DNA of 64,000 nt, taken from NCBI GenBank assembly GCA_950022295.1, contig OX465595.1, positions 119,600,270-119,664,269 of the forward strand. The letters are read 5' to 3'. How positions within the stretch are numbered: position 1 is the stretch's first letter; every line of letters starts with the position of its first letter. Positions 25,019 through 36,602 of the stretch are shown here, piece after piece. The notes under the pieces are model-generated. The model was given only the letters and a program-made list of their open reading frames with translations. It did no database searches and had not been told where the DNA came from. Source of the DNA: Bromus sterilis (taxonomy: Eukaryota > Streptophyta > Magnoliopsida > Poales > Poaceae). Position numbers and translations under genes: made by a program.

Positions 25019-25612
25019 ATGAGTTTGTTAGGAAAAGCAAAGGGGTGGCTTGGGAAGAAGACTCACGAGCGCTCCGATCGAGTTACTAGAGCTGCAGCTT
25101 CATCCTCAGCTGCTAGGGTGAGCTACAATGAAGATCAGGTGCCCCTAGAGTTGTTGGAAGACACAACTCCGACACGCGCAATGACATATCCGTGCGATGC
25201 TTTCCTCGAAGCTGCAGGAATTAAGGAGGAATTTTACGGCCTTTGTGCCAATGCAGGTTTGACACGGCTAGCAACATGCCGTGTTGCTCAGTATCATAGG
25301 CTCACCTCCTGTTTTATTAATAGTTTCGAATATAATCATGATGCCGGAATTGTTGAGTTTAAAATTTACAATGATCTTTTGACCATGTCTTTGGCAAGAT
25401 TTTGTGAAATAATAGGTGTGCGGAACGCTGGACAGACGGAAAAGATGCACACTCATCCCTCCGAGGTGAGAACTATCTTCAGTTCTCTTTGTAGTCAAGA
25501 CACGAAGGATATCCGGCGTTCGAAGATTTCCAGCATCCTATACCCCCATCTCAGGTATTTTGCATATTTTATTGCTAGAGAGGTGTTAGCTCGTGACAAC
25601 ACGAGCAACAGT
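25019..25612 (+). pseudogene. G2 env-position ORF, 3'-truncated
   Basis: About 198 codons from MSLLGKAKGWLGKKTHERSDR, open throughout until the rearrangement junction. Shared blocks are PLELLEDT, CANAGLTRLATCR, FKIYNDLLTMSLARFCEIIG and RYFAYFIAREVLARDNT. It is the N-terminal half of the ORF seen at 4590-5801 and 56010-57215. The reading continues by chance to 25621 in the joined LTR. Confidence 0.75.
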
Positions 25613-25836
25613 TTTGCTTAAAAGGATTGGGTCACTTGTCACACCTCAGTACCTTTTACTTTGATTGTTTTTACCTTCTCGTTGCTTATATCGAAAACCC
25701 CCTAAAAAGTTATCTTTCAGTGCTTGCAGTTGTTCCTTTACCAAAGTCACTTATCAATACCTTCTGCTCCTCGTTGGGTTCGACACTCTTACTTATCGAA
25801 AATGCTACAATAGATCCCCTACAGTTGAGGGTCATC
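25613..25836 (+). repeat. Z-family LTR 3'-end remnant
   Basis: About 224 bp matching the last part of Z (from near 17466), including AAAGTTATCTTTCAG and the terminal CAGTTGAGGGTCATCA. It abuts the truncated S1 LTR at 25837. Its 5' part and the rest of its parent element were lost in the same deletion that removed the end of G2. Confidence 0.8.
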
Positions 25837-26183
25837 ACGTACACCTTGTTAGGGAATGCCCCACCGAGGCTATCCGACGCACCATAGCCCATCCTTCAAA
25901 CTCAACAGAGAGGCCATCCGCCGGTCTAAATCCTAAGTACGCAGGGCTTTGGACCCTAATCCTGACGTACTCCTACACGGTGCGTGGGCGGCCGGGAAGC
26001 AGTAGCAAACAACACAGCTCGAGCAAAGAAGACACCTCACTTCCCGACAATCAGCCCGCGGTACTGCTGACGTTTGAAGATCTCTCGAACGGGACTACGA
26101 TGCAGGGGAGCCCATAACTCACTATCCCACGTGTAGACAGCGCATATAAGCCAAAAGGTTACTCAAGTCATCCACCGAACCAT

Positions 26184-27566
26184 TGATACGTCTCAAACGT
26201 ATCTACTTTTCCAAACACTTTTGCTATTGTTTTTCCCTCATTCTTGCATGATTTGGACGAAACTAACCCGGACTAACGCTGTTTTCAGCAGAGCTGCCTG
26301 TATGGTTTTATTGTGTGCAGGAAAATGGATTTTTAGGTATCTCAGAAAATTCTGGGAAAATTCACAGAAAATCCACGCACCAGAAGCTTCCACCAGCCAG
26401 AAGTGGGACCACAGAGGAGTCCTGGGGGGCCCAGGCGCCCCATGGCGCGGCCAGGGGTGGGGCCGCGCCCTCTGGCCGCCTGGGAGCCTCCCCCCTCCTC
26501 TGATGCCCTACCTCGACTCCTATTTATTCCCGTGACCCGAAAACCCCAGAAGGAGAGTCGCTTTTCCAGTTTCCATCGCGGAGCCGCCGCCACCCTCTGT
26601 TCTTCTTCGGGAGGGCTAATCTGGAGGCTGATTTGGCCTCCGGAGAGGGGAGATCGTCGCCATCGTCATCACCGTCACCAATCCATCCCTCATCCATGAC
26701 TTCTCTTCACATGTGTGAGTAATTCCCTGCTGTAGGCAAAGGGGATGGTAGGGATTGGATGAGTTAGATCATGTAATAGTTCGTCTGATTGTTGGGGGCA
26801 TGTTGCCTATCATCTAGATTGGTGTTTATCTTATTTGCTTCAACTTGTTGCTCTTAATGCTTGTCACTTTGGGCCCGAGTGCCATGTTTTCAGATCTGAA
26901 CCCTATGTGTTTTCATGAATATATTTGTGTTCTTGATCCTATCTATGAGTTGTATGCACCTATTATGGTCCGGAACCGGCGATCCCAAAGGTGACAGCTT
27001 GGGACACCAAAGGGGATGGTCCATAATTTGAGGATTCCATGTATCCATTGAGTTTATTGCTTTGTTCCGGTGCTCTTTGATAGGAGCACCTTAATCTCCA
27101 TAAGTTCCCTTTGGCCCCGTTCGTAGCGGGATGGTAGGACAAAAGATGTTGTGCAAGTTCTTATTGCAAGCACGCACAACTATCTACGGGATACATGCCT
27201 AATGTTTGATATTTGCCTAGATGATCATTGCTTTTCTGTGTGCCTTGCCCCGGGTTAGAATCTATTGCATGTTCATTCTCATCCATGCAGCGCCCAACCA
27301 TCCATCTCCCTAGCCTACAGTGTTTTCAATCCTGCTGGTTATTAGTTGTTACTTTTGCTGTTTACTTTTGCTGTCGTCACCATCACTATCATATTACCTT
27401 TACCACTTATCTTTTGTTGCAAGCAAGTATATTTCAGGTGCGGTTGAATTGACAACTCAACTGTCAAAGCTTATAAATACTCTTTGGCTCCCCTTGTGTC
27501 GAATCAATAAATTGGGTTAACTTACCCGCGAAGACTATCTCGATCCCTTACGTTTGTGGGGCATCA
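26184..27566 (+). mobile_element. G3: G-family solo LTR
   Basis: 1,383-bp LTR, TGATACGTCT...GGGGCATCA, with a perfect five-base target duplication ACCAT at 26179-26183 and 27567-27571. Flanking S1 sequence resumes collinearly with S2 on both sides, which confirms a clean solo LTR. Confidence 0.93.
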
Positions 27567-28900
27567 ACCATTAGTCATTTTATTATCTCGCGGACAACCG
27601 TTATCGTTGCCCGACTAATTCACACAATAGACAACAAACAGCAGCCATGACCACCAGTACATCGGTGCCTGTCCTGTCGTCCCGTCAAAGCGTGCCGTTA
27701 CCAACAAGGTGAACCGTCTCCTTACCTTATCTCGTGTGTGCTCTTGGAAGAGCTCGACTTTCGTGGTTTGGTAACTTTCGCGGACAACGATCAGGGTCCA
27801 AGCCCACCAGTACGTCGGTGTACCCTCCCTGTCGCCCCGTCGCAATACCACTCGCGGGCACCGTTGGGTCACCCGACTTCTTACCTTTAAGGACAAGGAT
27901 TACTCCTCGATAGCTCACACTTGATCTGGCTCGGCAGGGCCGTGGTAGGGACCTTTGGTGGTGTCTGCTCTGTACCGTACCTGTTGCAGTAACAATATAT
28001 TGTACCCGCATTCACTCCCAAGAGTGATCACAACCCGCTATCTAATCCTAGTTGACTAACAATGCGCAGGGCCCACTACTGAAATTTGCATAACTATAAT
28101 AGGCAGCGTAGGATAAAGGAAGGTACATCAAGGGGCGACAAAGACAGGCTATGCAACAGAATAGGAATTAACGTAATAGCAGCAGTAGCCATGCCTAGTG
28201 AAAGAAATGTACGGAAAAGATAGGCGATATCTGGTAAAGGAGAATGGTTCTTCTTTCCTGGAAGCTCGACGGTAGGGGTACGATCGTCAACGACGTAGTC
28301 ATACTCACCATTGGTGTAGTCGGCGGCAGTCGCGGGGTCTACCAGAGAATAAGGGGGGAGAAACAGTAAATACAAAGCAACCATATGCAAACAGATGCAT
28401 GGCATAACAGACGCAATGTTAACGGTGTTCTGATGCAGTGCTAGGTGTATTGCTCGGAGTAGGAATTCATCCGGGGATGAGTTACCGGCTCCGAGTATTT
28501 ATCGGACAGGCATTCCGGAGGGGGAATGTCTCAGGTTCGGTATGCTAGAGGGGGGTGGTAGGTATATGGGTAGCTATCCGTATTCGTTGTATTTTTTTGA
28601 TCAACTTTCATGTATAAAGTTTTTCCATCTTTATGTATTAAAAGATATTAATTTCTAAAGTTTTAAATCATTTAAAATAATTTCTGGATTTTCTTTTATT
28701 ATTAAATAGCAACATTATCCAAAATTCCATCCAGAATAGTGCACTGACAAGGGGGGACCCACATGTCATACATTGATTAACCTTAACCATTTATTTAATT
28801 AATTAAACCTGTCAGTGGGGCCTACCTTTCATAGACACATGTTTTAATTAGCATTTTAATATAACATGGGTAACTTAATGGCCTAGGGCCCACTTGTAAG

Positions 28901-29531
28901 TAGGGATGAAAACGGAGCGGAAACGGATGGAACCGGGTGCTGCCACATTTGTTTTCATATTTTTTGCAGAAGAGGAAACGAATACAGAAACCCCGGAAAT
29001 GAATATGGAAACAGATATTACCGGAAACGAACATGGAGCGAATACGGAGCGGACAGGAAACCAGAAGTGCGTGTTATCGGAACTCAAAAACCCTTGATCG
29101 ATAGAGAAACCAAAAACCTAATTACTCGTTTACATAGCTACAAGATAATATGAATTTGTTAGTGACTTAACGCAATCTTGTAGTAGTGGACAAATACATA
29201 TGTGTCTAGTCGATTACGTGTGTCGTCGTAGAATTTGTGTCTGACATGGGTCATTCTGCACATCCTATCATTCTGTGTTGTTTGCTGCTTGGGTTACAAA
29301 GAAGAAATAGTCTCATAGTAAAACCGGAAGTTTCATATTCACGGAAACGGAAAGTTCCATTTCCATCTCCGTTCCACCGGAAAACACCATTCCGTTTTAG
29401 TTTCCGTTTCCACATAAAAAATTCCACTTTCATTTCCGTTTTGCAAATTTCCATTTCCGCTTTCATATTTCCTCTCCGTTTTCATATTTCCTCCGGAAAA
29501 GTGAAAAGTTTCCACTCCATTTTCATCCCTA
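28901..29531. mobile_element. Ds-like non-autonomous hAT element (Ac/Ds-type ends)
   Basis: 631 bp with terminal inverted repeats TAGGGATGAAAACGGAG / TAGGGATGAAAATGGAG, matching the C/TAGGGATGAAA ends of maize Ac/Ds. A perfect eight-base duplication CTTGTAAG flanks it (28893-28900 and 29532-29539). AAACGG-type motifs and their complements recur near both ends, as in the Ac transposase binding regions. It has no transposase frame. Confidence 0.92.
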
Positions 29532-31069
29532 CTTGTAAGTCTCACAGGGGGTTCTCTCTGGTTAATTTAACAGTGGGTTATTAGAAAGGGGCAGGGCCCA
29601 CTGTCATAGGCATAGGGGGTTTATTTATCTGTTGCTCTTAACAAAGTTAGTTAGGGGGTTGGGGCCTACATGTAATAACCACAAGGGGAGGGGTTAGCCC
29701 CAAATGACCCCGGCCATGTTGGCCGGCCGGCGCCTCAACGCCGGTGGCCACTGACCACGGCGGAGCCCGTGGTTCTGGCCACAGGAAGGGGCCCCCAGGG
29801 CATCAAAGTGACGCCCGCACTCAACCGTGTAGAGGGAAGTAGGCAACGACCACAGCGGAGGCCGGAGACGACGCCGGCGAGAACCAACCGCGGCGTCCAG
29901 AGCTCGGCCCGACGAAAATGACTATTCGGGTGCGTTCGAGACAAATGGAAGGCTCAAGGGGCATCTATGCGCGACGGTGAATGTGATGGTGGCGCGCACG
30001 GGAACCCATGGTCGTCGTGGCTACGCCGGCGACGAGCGCGCACGGTAGCGGCTCGACCTCGAGGGGGGCGAGGGCTATGGCGATAATGAGCCTAAGGGGG
30101 GTCGGCAGCGGGAAGATAGCTCAAGGTGAGCTCGTCGAGGTTGGCAGCTGGCGTGGGGAGGGCGTGGTGCGGCCGGAATCGCTCGAGGTCGCCGGCGGGT
30201 CCAAGCTTGAAGATGTCGTCGATGCGCTCGGCGTGGACGACTGCGGCTCAATTCCGCGCGGTGGAGGACGTAGACGACGTCGAGGGGTCCAATGGACACG
30301 ACGGCGCGGGCTGGGGGGTCAGTGGCTACGCCGGAGCGCGTCCATGGCGCCAGCGAGTTCTGGGCGGAATCTCCCCGGCATGAGCGAGGCGAGGTGTGGT
30401 CGAACCGGATCTAGGTTTTGTCCCAATGGCTCGGGGAGGGGTTCTTATCCACGAGGCAAACCCTAGCTCGCTGTGGATGAACGCCATGGCGACGTCGGCG
30501 GTCGTGGCACCACGGTATGGCTACCACGCCATGGGGGTGAACAGGGGAGGGGAAGAAGTGGAGAGGGAGGTGGGTCGGGCCTGGTGGGGTTGCCGTGAGC
30601 GAGGAATAAGAGTTTTTTCTATTTCTTTTGCTTTATTTCTGTTTTATTTTCTGTTTGTATTTGTTTCTTTAGCTTTTGCATTTTTGTAAAATATGAAACT
30701 GGTCCCATAATTAGTATTGCGCATTACTAGAGTGCCACAAAAATTTTGGGCCTTAACAATAATTATTTAGTAATTCATTTGAATATGCAATGGGTAAATG
30801 GTGTTGTTATAGCACTGCTTGGAATTGTTTGAATTATTCAATAGCTTAATAAATTACCATAACCACATGGACATGATTCGCTGACTATTTGGCATTTTAC
30901 AAAATTGGTTGCACCATTTTTGGTCAAGGTTTTATTTGCCGCAATATTTTTAGTATCAACCAAAGGGGATTTTAAAATGTTCAAGTGCAAAGATGATCAA
31001 GGCAAGATTAGAAACAATATTTTTCATTAACAAAAAAGATTACTGTTACATGACACTGAGGGTGTTACA

Positions 31070-32582
31070 ATGAACCTAGGTGGTAGCACATGCACACTTA
31101 AGGGAGGTAACCCATAAGGTTGGATCTGACTTCATTTGTCGGATAGTGATCCAACCTGAAATTAGTTCTGGGCTATACATAATTTAAACATTAGGGTACA
31201 AAAGCACGGCCAATATTATGAGACCACTTAGGATCCTTATATATAGTGGAGGTTTTGCACCTTGCGTGGGTGTGGCGGCTTCGACATAATTGGTATTGTT
31301 TGCATGTTTTGCAATTAGTCAGATTACCTTTACGTCCATGTCACGTCACCGGACCTAGTAATTTGTTGTTGGATTTCCCTCCTTCACGCGCATGTATACC
31401 TAGAGGCAGTGTGCTTGTGCTGCTCCAGTAAACCTATACGTTGGATCCAACGACGATGTTCGAGGGACTCCAATGACAGTGAGGAGGAGACAAATACGAT
31501 GATGCGTTGAACCAACTCTTCTTCCACTGCGGCATTACGCGTCAAGTGGTAACTGATCTAGTAATCCTTAGGAACATAGCATGTTCCTGATTGTTCTATG
31601 TGTAGGAAAATTTAAATTCCTAGTTCGTGCACCTAGCGTAGCCCAACATCACTCTTGTCGTCGTCTTTGCCATCGCCATTGTCACTAGCGACTGGCACGT
31701 CCACCATACATATATCATAAGTGGAGGTCTCCCTCCACTTGCCCGGGTATGTTTTCGACAGGGGTTGGCTAACCACGGTGGGTGGTCGGTGTATTGAAAA
31801 AATCAACTTCCACCGGGTTTTTATCCGATCTTACACCAAGATCAACAAATCTTATTAACAATCTTGTATTCGATCTAACATCAAATCAAGGAGACGTTTG
31901 TTGCACTCTTACCGGTCACAATATGTGCCTCGGGATCCGATCTGACATCAGCCCGGAAGATTTTTCTCATGATCTTTAGGGGCTCGATCTAACATCATGC
32001 TTGAGCAGGTCGGCTTTGAGATCCGATCTGACATCAATCTCGGTGAAAGATTCTCATGCTCGTCTCGATCCTACTCTGACATCTTGTCCAAGAAGAGCGG
32101 TTTGCGTTGCTCCTGGATCTATCGCGAAGCCGAACCCGTGAACATCAACTCACTGCGAAGATGTTCGGTGTACTCCATACAGCGGAATTTGATGTTCCAG
32201 ACTGAAGCAAGAGGCTTGACCTATTCCAGGTGGCTAGTCAAATTGGCAATGAAGGTGCCGCCGCTGAAGATGAATATCTGCCCTAGCGGAAAGAGCACGT
32301 CGAAGACGATCTAAGGGTTGATTTGGACTCTCATTAAACGATGATCACCTAGCAGGACCTACATGGTCCACCACTATCATAGCTGGTAGTTTATCCTTAG
32401 CTAGGTGTCTTGGAGCAATGGTAACACGGACGCTTTGTTACCTAGGTTCAGGCGCTCCATAGAGATAAAACTTTACTTCTTCCTTGTGCTTTATTGCGCT
32501 GGAGTATATACTACTCGTGGGATCCTAATAAGGTTACAAGAATCCTGATCGATTACGTATACAGAGGTAGATTCCTCTCTAA
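31070..32582. other. Intergenic, probably degenerate TE; irregular repeats
   Basis: No supported gene. From about 31817 to 32085 a motif close to CGATCT(G/A)ACATC recurs about six times at irregular spacing. The surrounding sequence reminds me of a Triticeae repeat, but I cannot classify it. Confidence 0.5.
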
Positions 32583-32867
32583 AAGCATGTACAATAGAGC
32601 TGACTCAGCGGGCTATAAGGAATAAAATAGTATATTGTTGTTTAGTTGGATAAAAAAGAAGAAGAGAGAGAAGGTAAGAGGGCTCGTGGTGAAGAGTCAG
32701 CTCTAGCACGTGCTCCTAGGCACTTTGTGAGGGTGAAAGATGGGCCATGTATTATAAAAATAGTATACTTTTGTGGCTCACAATTGTACATGTTAGCTAT
32801 AAGATAAGCTATAGATTACATGGCAATGACTTATAGCCAGCAGCTGACTATATTATTAACCATGCTC
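32583..32867. mobile_element. MITE, Tourist-like, copy 1
   Basis: 285 bp with imperfect inverted ends AAGCATGTACAATAGAG / GAGCATGGTTAATAATA and a perfect TAA duplication (32580-32582, 32868-32870). It is a sequence relative of 33342-33618, sharing CTATAAG.TAAGCTATAGAT and CTTATAGCC blocks. The three-base TAA duplication points to PIF/Harbinger. Confidence 0.75.
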
Positions 32868-33341
32868 TAATCTCGTCAACTTATAATCCAGTGCAAGTCT
32901 TTCGGAACCTTTCTTGTATCCCTCATGATTGTCCAAAGTGACCCATGATAGAAACCAACAAGGGATCCTAAACCCGGGAGGCTAAAGGGACATGATGAGA
33001 GATCCTTTAGTTGGGACATAGTCAATATTTATGTTATTTTTTGTAGAGAAAATACACGGGCGAGCCCAAGGAGAGCTCGAACCTACCCAATTTTGAATTA
33101 ACAAAGTCATAGAACAATTATGTATTGTACTATTTTCAGTTAACAAAAAACAATGTGAACCATTTGCTTTAGGCTAGAAAAAAGAGAGAAGGAAACCACC
33201 ACTTGCCCTCTGAATTGAATTGCCTGCACCAAACGATGCAGCGCACCTGCGATTGGTCCTGTTACAGGCTAACCTCGTCACTCCTACTACTGGATTTGGC
33301 ACACGGTGTTCGCAATCGTGAATCAACTTCTCAACCCCTTG
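32868..33341. other. Spacer between MITE copies
   Basis: No gene, repeat or motif that I can support. Confidence 0.5.
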
Positions 33342-33618
33342 GGAGCAAGTACAATAGGATGACATAAGCGGGCTGTAAGAAATATAATATAATATTTTTA
33401 TAAGTTGAAAAAGAAGAAAAGTGGGCTATTAATTAACAGCCGGCTGCAATACGTGCTACTAGGCATATTGTGAAAGTGTCAAGTGAAACATACATCAATA
33501 AAATAGTATATTTTTATATGTAACTATTGTACTTACTAGCTATAAGCTATAAGATTGGTTATAGATGACGTGACAACGCCTTATAGCCGGCAGTTGGTTA
33601 TACTATTAACCATGCTCC
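33342..33618. mobile_element. MITE, Tourist-like, copy 2
   Basis: About 277 bp, same family as 32583-32867. The ends read GGAGCAAGTACAATAGGA / AGGAGCATGGTTAATAGTA. The flanking duplication is not clear (TTG versus TAG), so the edges may be off by one or two bases. Confidence 0.7.
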
Positions 33619-33859
33619 TAGGAGTATCACCCTAGACCCCAGTATCCTCGAGAACAGATGAAAATTTCCTGCCAACAAGGCCTACCTTCCACAGCACACA
33701 TCAATTTACCACGGCTTATCTCGTGTCCATCAGGAGACCCATCGACCCTCATGTCGTGACGATGCAGTGAATACCGTGCTTAAATGGCAACAATCTCTGC
33801 AAGATTCAGGTCGCGGCACCGGTGGCCCTGTGCACGTTTAAGTTCCGAGGGAAGAAGTA

Positions 33860-34114
33860 CTTCCTCTGTTTCTTTTACTTCGCATATAAGGTTTGATCAA
33901 AGTCAATTTTTATAAAATTTAATCAAATTTATATTAAAAAATATTAACATTTACAATATCAAAGTTATATGATATGAAAATTAATTTCATGATAAATCTA
34001 ATAATAATTGTTTTATATTGTGGACGTTGAAAGATTTTTCTTATAATTGATCAAATTTTATAAAAATTGACTTTGGCCAAACTTTATATGCGAAGTAAAA
34101 ATAAACGGAGGAAG
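33860..34114. mobile_element. Stowaway MITE (Tc1/mariner type)
   Basis: 255 bp with TIRs CTTCCTCTGTTTCTTTTAC / CTTCCTCCGTTTATTTTTAC, close to the Stowaway consensus CTCCCTCCGT, and TA duplications at 33858-33859 and 34115-34116. AT-rich interior with complementary halves (TTGATCAAAGTCAATTTTTA / TAAAAATTGACTTTGGCCAA). Confidence 0.93.
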
Positions 34115-34304
34115 TAAATTCAATTGCAGCCTGCGTCCTAAGAATAATGAATGCACATAGAATTGATGGCGCGCCAGGATCTAATCTCATGCCATTCGCT
34201 GAACCCCGCCAAAAATACAGCACGTATACAGTGGCTGGCACAGATTCGTCTTCCTTTCCGGTGTCAAAAGTTCACGGGTAGCCATATGCGTTGTGTTGAT
34301 GGTT

Positions 34305-34475
34305 AGAGTGTTTATTTTGGGAGTGGTTGTACATTGCGATGAGCTTTTTTATTTTATTTTTTTCTTTGATTCTGTGCATCTTGGATGTCTTCGGACATTT
34401 TATTGGTATAGAGGCTAGGTGTAATTGGTATCCTCACGATATTAATATATTCCCCTTTAAAAAATATATCCGTAA
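34305..34475 (+). mobile_element. Probable LINE 3'-end fragment
   Basis: The tail GGTATCCTCACGATATTAAT followed by ATATTCCC and an A-rich end resembles the 3' ends of cereal LINEs. No ORF remains and the 5' limit is a guess. Assignment is from recognition, not alignment. Confidence 0.4.
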
Positions 34476-34689
34476 ATGTTTGAATCAAACTGTTTGAACG
34501 CGTTTTATAATTTAACGTGGTCATGTATTTTTTTTATGGTGATTGTGTCTGTACGTCTGTATTTTTATAAATAAAATCTAGATCAGAGGAGTACTGAGTT
34601 TTGCAGGCGTTTGGATCGTCACTTCCCATCCGTTCGACAGCAATAGCTCACACAAAACATACTCCATAAAAAAAGGCTTTTCGTACATG

Positions 34690-36000
34690 CAATTGTTGTC
34701 GTACATTCATGTCGATTAGCCCGCTCTTAAGTGTGCATGGCTCATCGGCATTGATATCGTTCATACCGACGCGGCGACCGAGCGTGGTCGAACAAGTAAG
34801 CAGTGTCATTTCAATGCTAACGTTGCGATCAAGAAGCTTGCTCCAGCCGCATTGAAGTCGGTTGCCCCGCTCATTTCGCCTGCATATCAGTGTTCAAGCG
34901 TGATCCCTACGTTGCCCACATCACCAAACCACTCATCTTCATCCTCGGCTCCTCACTCAACTCCGCTAATCGGCGATCTCAAGGATGCGCAAGTAGTGGT
35001 TCTTCGCACCAGCCGATGGTGACGGAGGCTTTCCTTCCAGATCTGGATCATGGTGTGGCTTTCGTCCCTCTTATGGGCCATCATCCTCCATGGTGCATGG
35101 CTCCTCCAGTAACGAGATCATCGTCTCCTTCTCCCACTAGGAAGGACCAGCAACCGAAGTAGCCGCAACAGCAATCGTCACAACAATGTCCGCTCTCGGG
35201 GGGTGTCGCAACGAAGGAGGAGTACCAAGCATACTTGGAGTTCCTCCTTGAGCTGTCCATCACGGAGCACGTTACGACGTCACCTATTGTGTGTCCATCA
35301 TGTGGTGCTGGCGGTGCCGCCTCTCAGACGCAACTACGGGGTCCATATCGGATGTCGCGCGATAGATGAGTTATCATCGCCACCGAAGAGCATGTACGCG
35401 ATGTTCGATCACTGCATCAAGGAGGACCGGACGGTCGTTGTCGCCTCAACTCTAGCATGGAAAGGCCGCTTGCTACACTATCTCCATCGCGACGACGACG
35501 ACTCCTTCTATCCTGGACCATCTCCACTACGGAGAAAGGGCAACCAGGGCGGCGACGCAAAAGGAGTGGCGCAACGCGGCGGCCAAGGCCATGTTTGCCA
35601 AGTCGAGCGAGGCATTGTCATGGGTTCTCGTGGCCCACGGCCTCGCGGAGGCCTAGGGCCGCGATCGATCGGTGATCACGACGAAGACGTTCGCACAGCG
35701 ACTGCACCGCCTTGACAAGGAGCTCAGCAAGATGGTTGAGGAGTGATCTCGATGGCTCCCCCCCCCTCGGCGGTAGGGTCAACGTTGGCCAACACAGACC
35801 TACACCCGTTAAAGGTAGTCGAGCGGCTCCTTCACAAGCGCCAGCCGATGGCGAAGCAGGGATATTGGGCCCTGTGCCCTTCCACCACAAGAAGGACCAC
35901 TCCGACAACGAAATGGACGTCTCCGAAGATGCTGCTAGGAGTCCGATTAGACATTCGAGGTCATGCTCGCTGCAAAGTTAGTTTATTTTTTAATCTTATT
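34690..36000 (+). pseudogene. Gene-like relic, unclassified
   Basis: GC-richer than its surroundings, with several overlapping short frames (35203-35715, 34890-35162, 35743-36003), none of them a convincing complete gene. Fragments such as EEYQAYLEFLLELSITEH and DELSSPPKSMYAMFDHCIK shift frame from place to place. It shares phrases (GCATTGAAG(C/T)CG followed by Pro/Ser-rich coding) with the relic at 49300-49830. I think it is a decayed copy of a low-complexity TE-associated protein, but the family is not identified. Confidence 0.35.
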
Positions 36001-36493
36001 TAAGCGGATAAAATATCGTGAGCTCCAAAGTCTATATTTATGCGAGTTTGTTTATTATTACGAGCGGTCGTTTACAGCAACGTACAAAGGGTCGGCTTTC
36101 TTATCACTATCTGAACGCCTCTATGAAACAAATACCATGATCGTTTTAAGGATGGACATTGAAAATGGCCTAATCAATCAATGTGAAAATGAAAAAGTGT
36201 ATTAAGTTCATGCAAAAACTATGTCATGTGAGGTTTTTATATGTGTATTGCCCCAACAACCTTCACAGACCACACAATCTTCCTCTCCTTGTTTATTCTT
36301 GTTTCTTGCAGCTTCGTCTCTTGCATTTCTTCTCCGTTGCAAACCTCATCTTTGAGATTTGTCATTTGTGAGCTACTAATTGGCAGCCAATCAAGCCCTT
36401 TTCGTTCGATCACGGTTTGTCTCCATTATGTCATGTTCATATGGTACTATCATTTTCTCTTATCCGTCAGATTCTATCTCGCTCTACGTGGAC

Positions 36494-36502
36494 TATATAA
36501 AT
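36494..36502 (+). promoter_or_regulatory. TATA box of the GDSL gene
   Basis: TATATAAAT about 100 bases before the start codon, in an otherwise pyrimidine-rich leader. Position and sequence suit a plant core promoter. Confidence 0.7.
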
Positions 36503-36602
36503 AGGCAATGGTTCTCTTCCCTCACCATCGTCCGTCAAATCTTTTCACTCCTCTCGCAAGAGATTTCCCCAGTCCTGGCGTGACATTGTTGCTCATTCTC
36601 CA

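Larger units (their letters stand above)
20039..25612 (+). mobile_element. G2: 3'-truncated G-family Gypsy element
   Basis: Has the same organisation as G1: 5' LTR, primer site, decayed gag-protease (21510-24232), non-coding spacer and env-position ORF start. It inserted into W; the left flank is GATGT (20034-20038). The element stops at about 25612 in the middle of the env-position ORF, where a Z-type LTR begins, so its 3' half and 3' LTR were deleted. It lacks RT and integrase like its siblings. Confidence 0.9.
25837..31069 (+). mobile_element. S1: 5'-truncated Sukkula-like long LTR with nested elements
   Basis: Collinear with S2 (40066-43908) from about 40930 onward: the GAGGCTATCCGAC block, the AACCGTTATCGTTGCC block, a GC-rich core (29690-30600), an AT-rich tail and the terminal GTTACA at 31069. 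The first ~870 bp of the LTR are missing, replaced by the Z remnant. Solo LTR G3 and a Ds-like hAT are inserted in it. No protein motifs are present; ORFs in the GC-rich core (for example 30008-30466) are not supported as genes. The family assignment is from recognition of TGTGACGCCCTCGAT-type LTRs and is tentative. Confidence 0.75.

Noticed and set aside
17987..25612. W pol and G2 as one autonomous element.
   Set aside because: A G2 LTR start with its own primer site and gag lies between them, and pol precedes the LTR, so they are separate elements.
30008..30466. 152-codon ORF in the GC-rich part of S1 as a host gene.
   Set aside because: It is inside the LTR core, has multiple open frames on both strands and lacks any domain.
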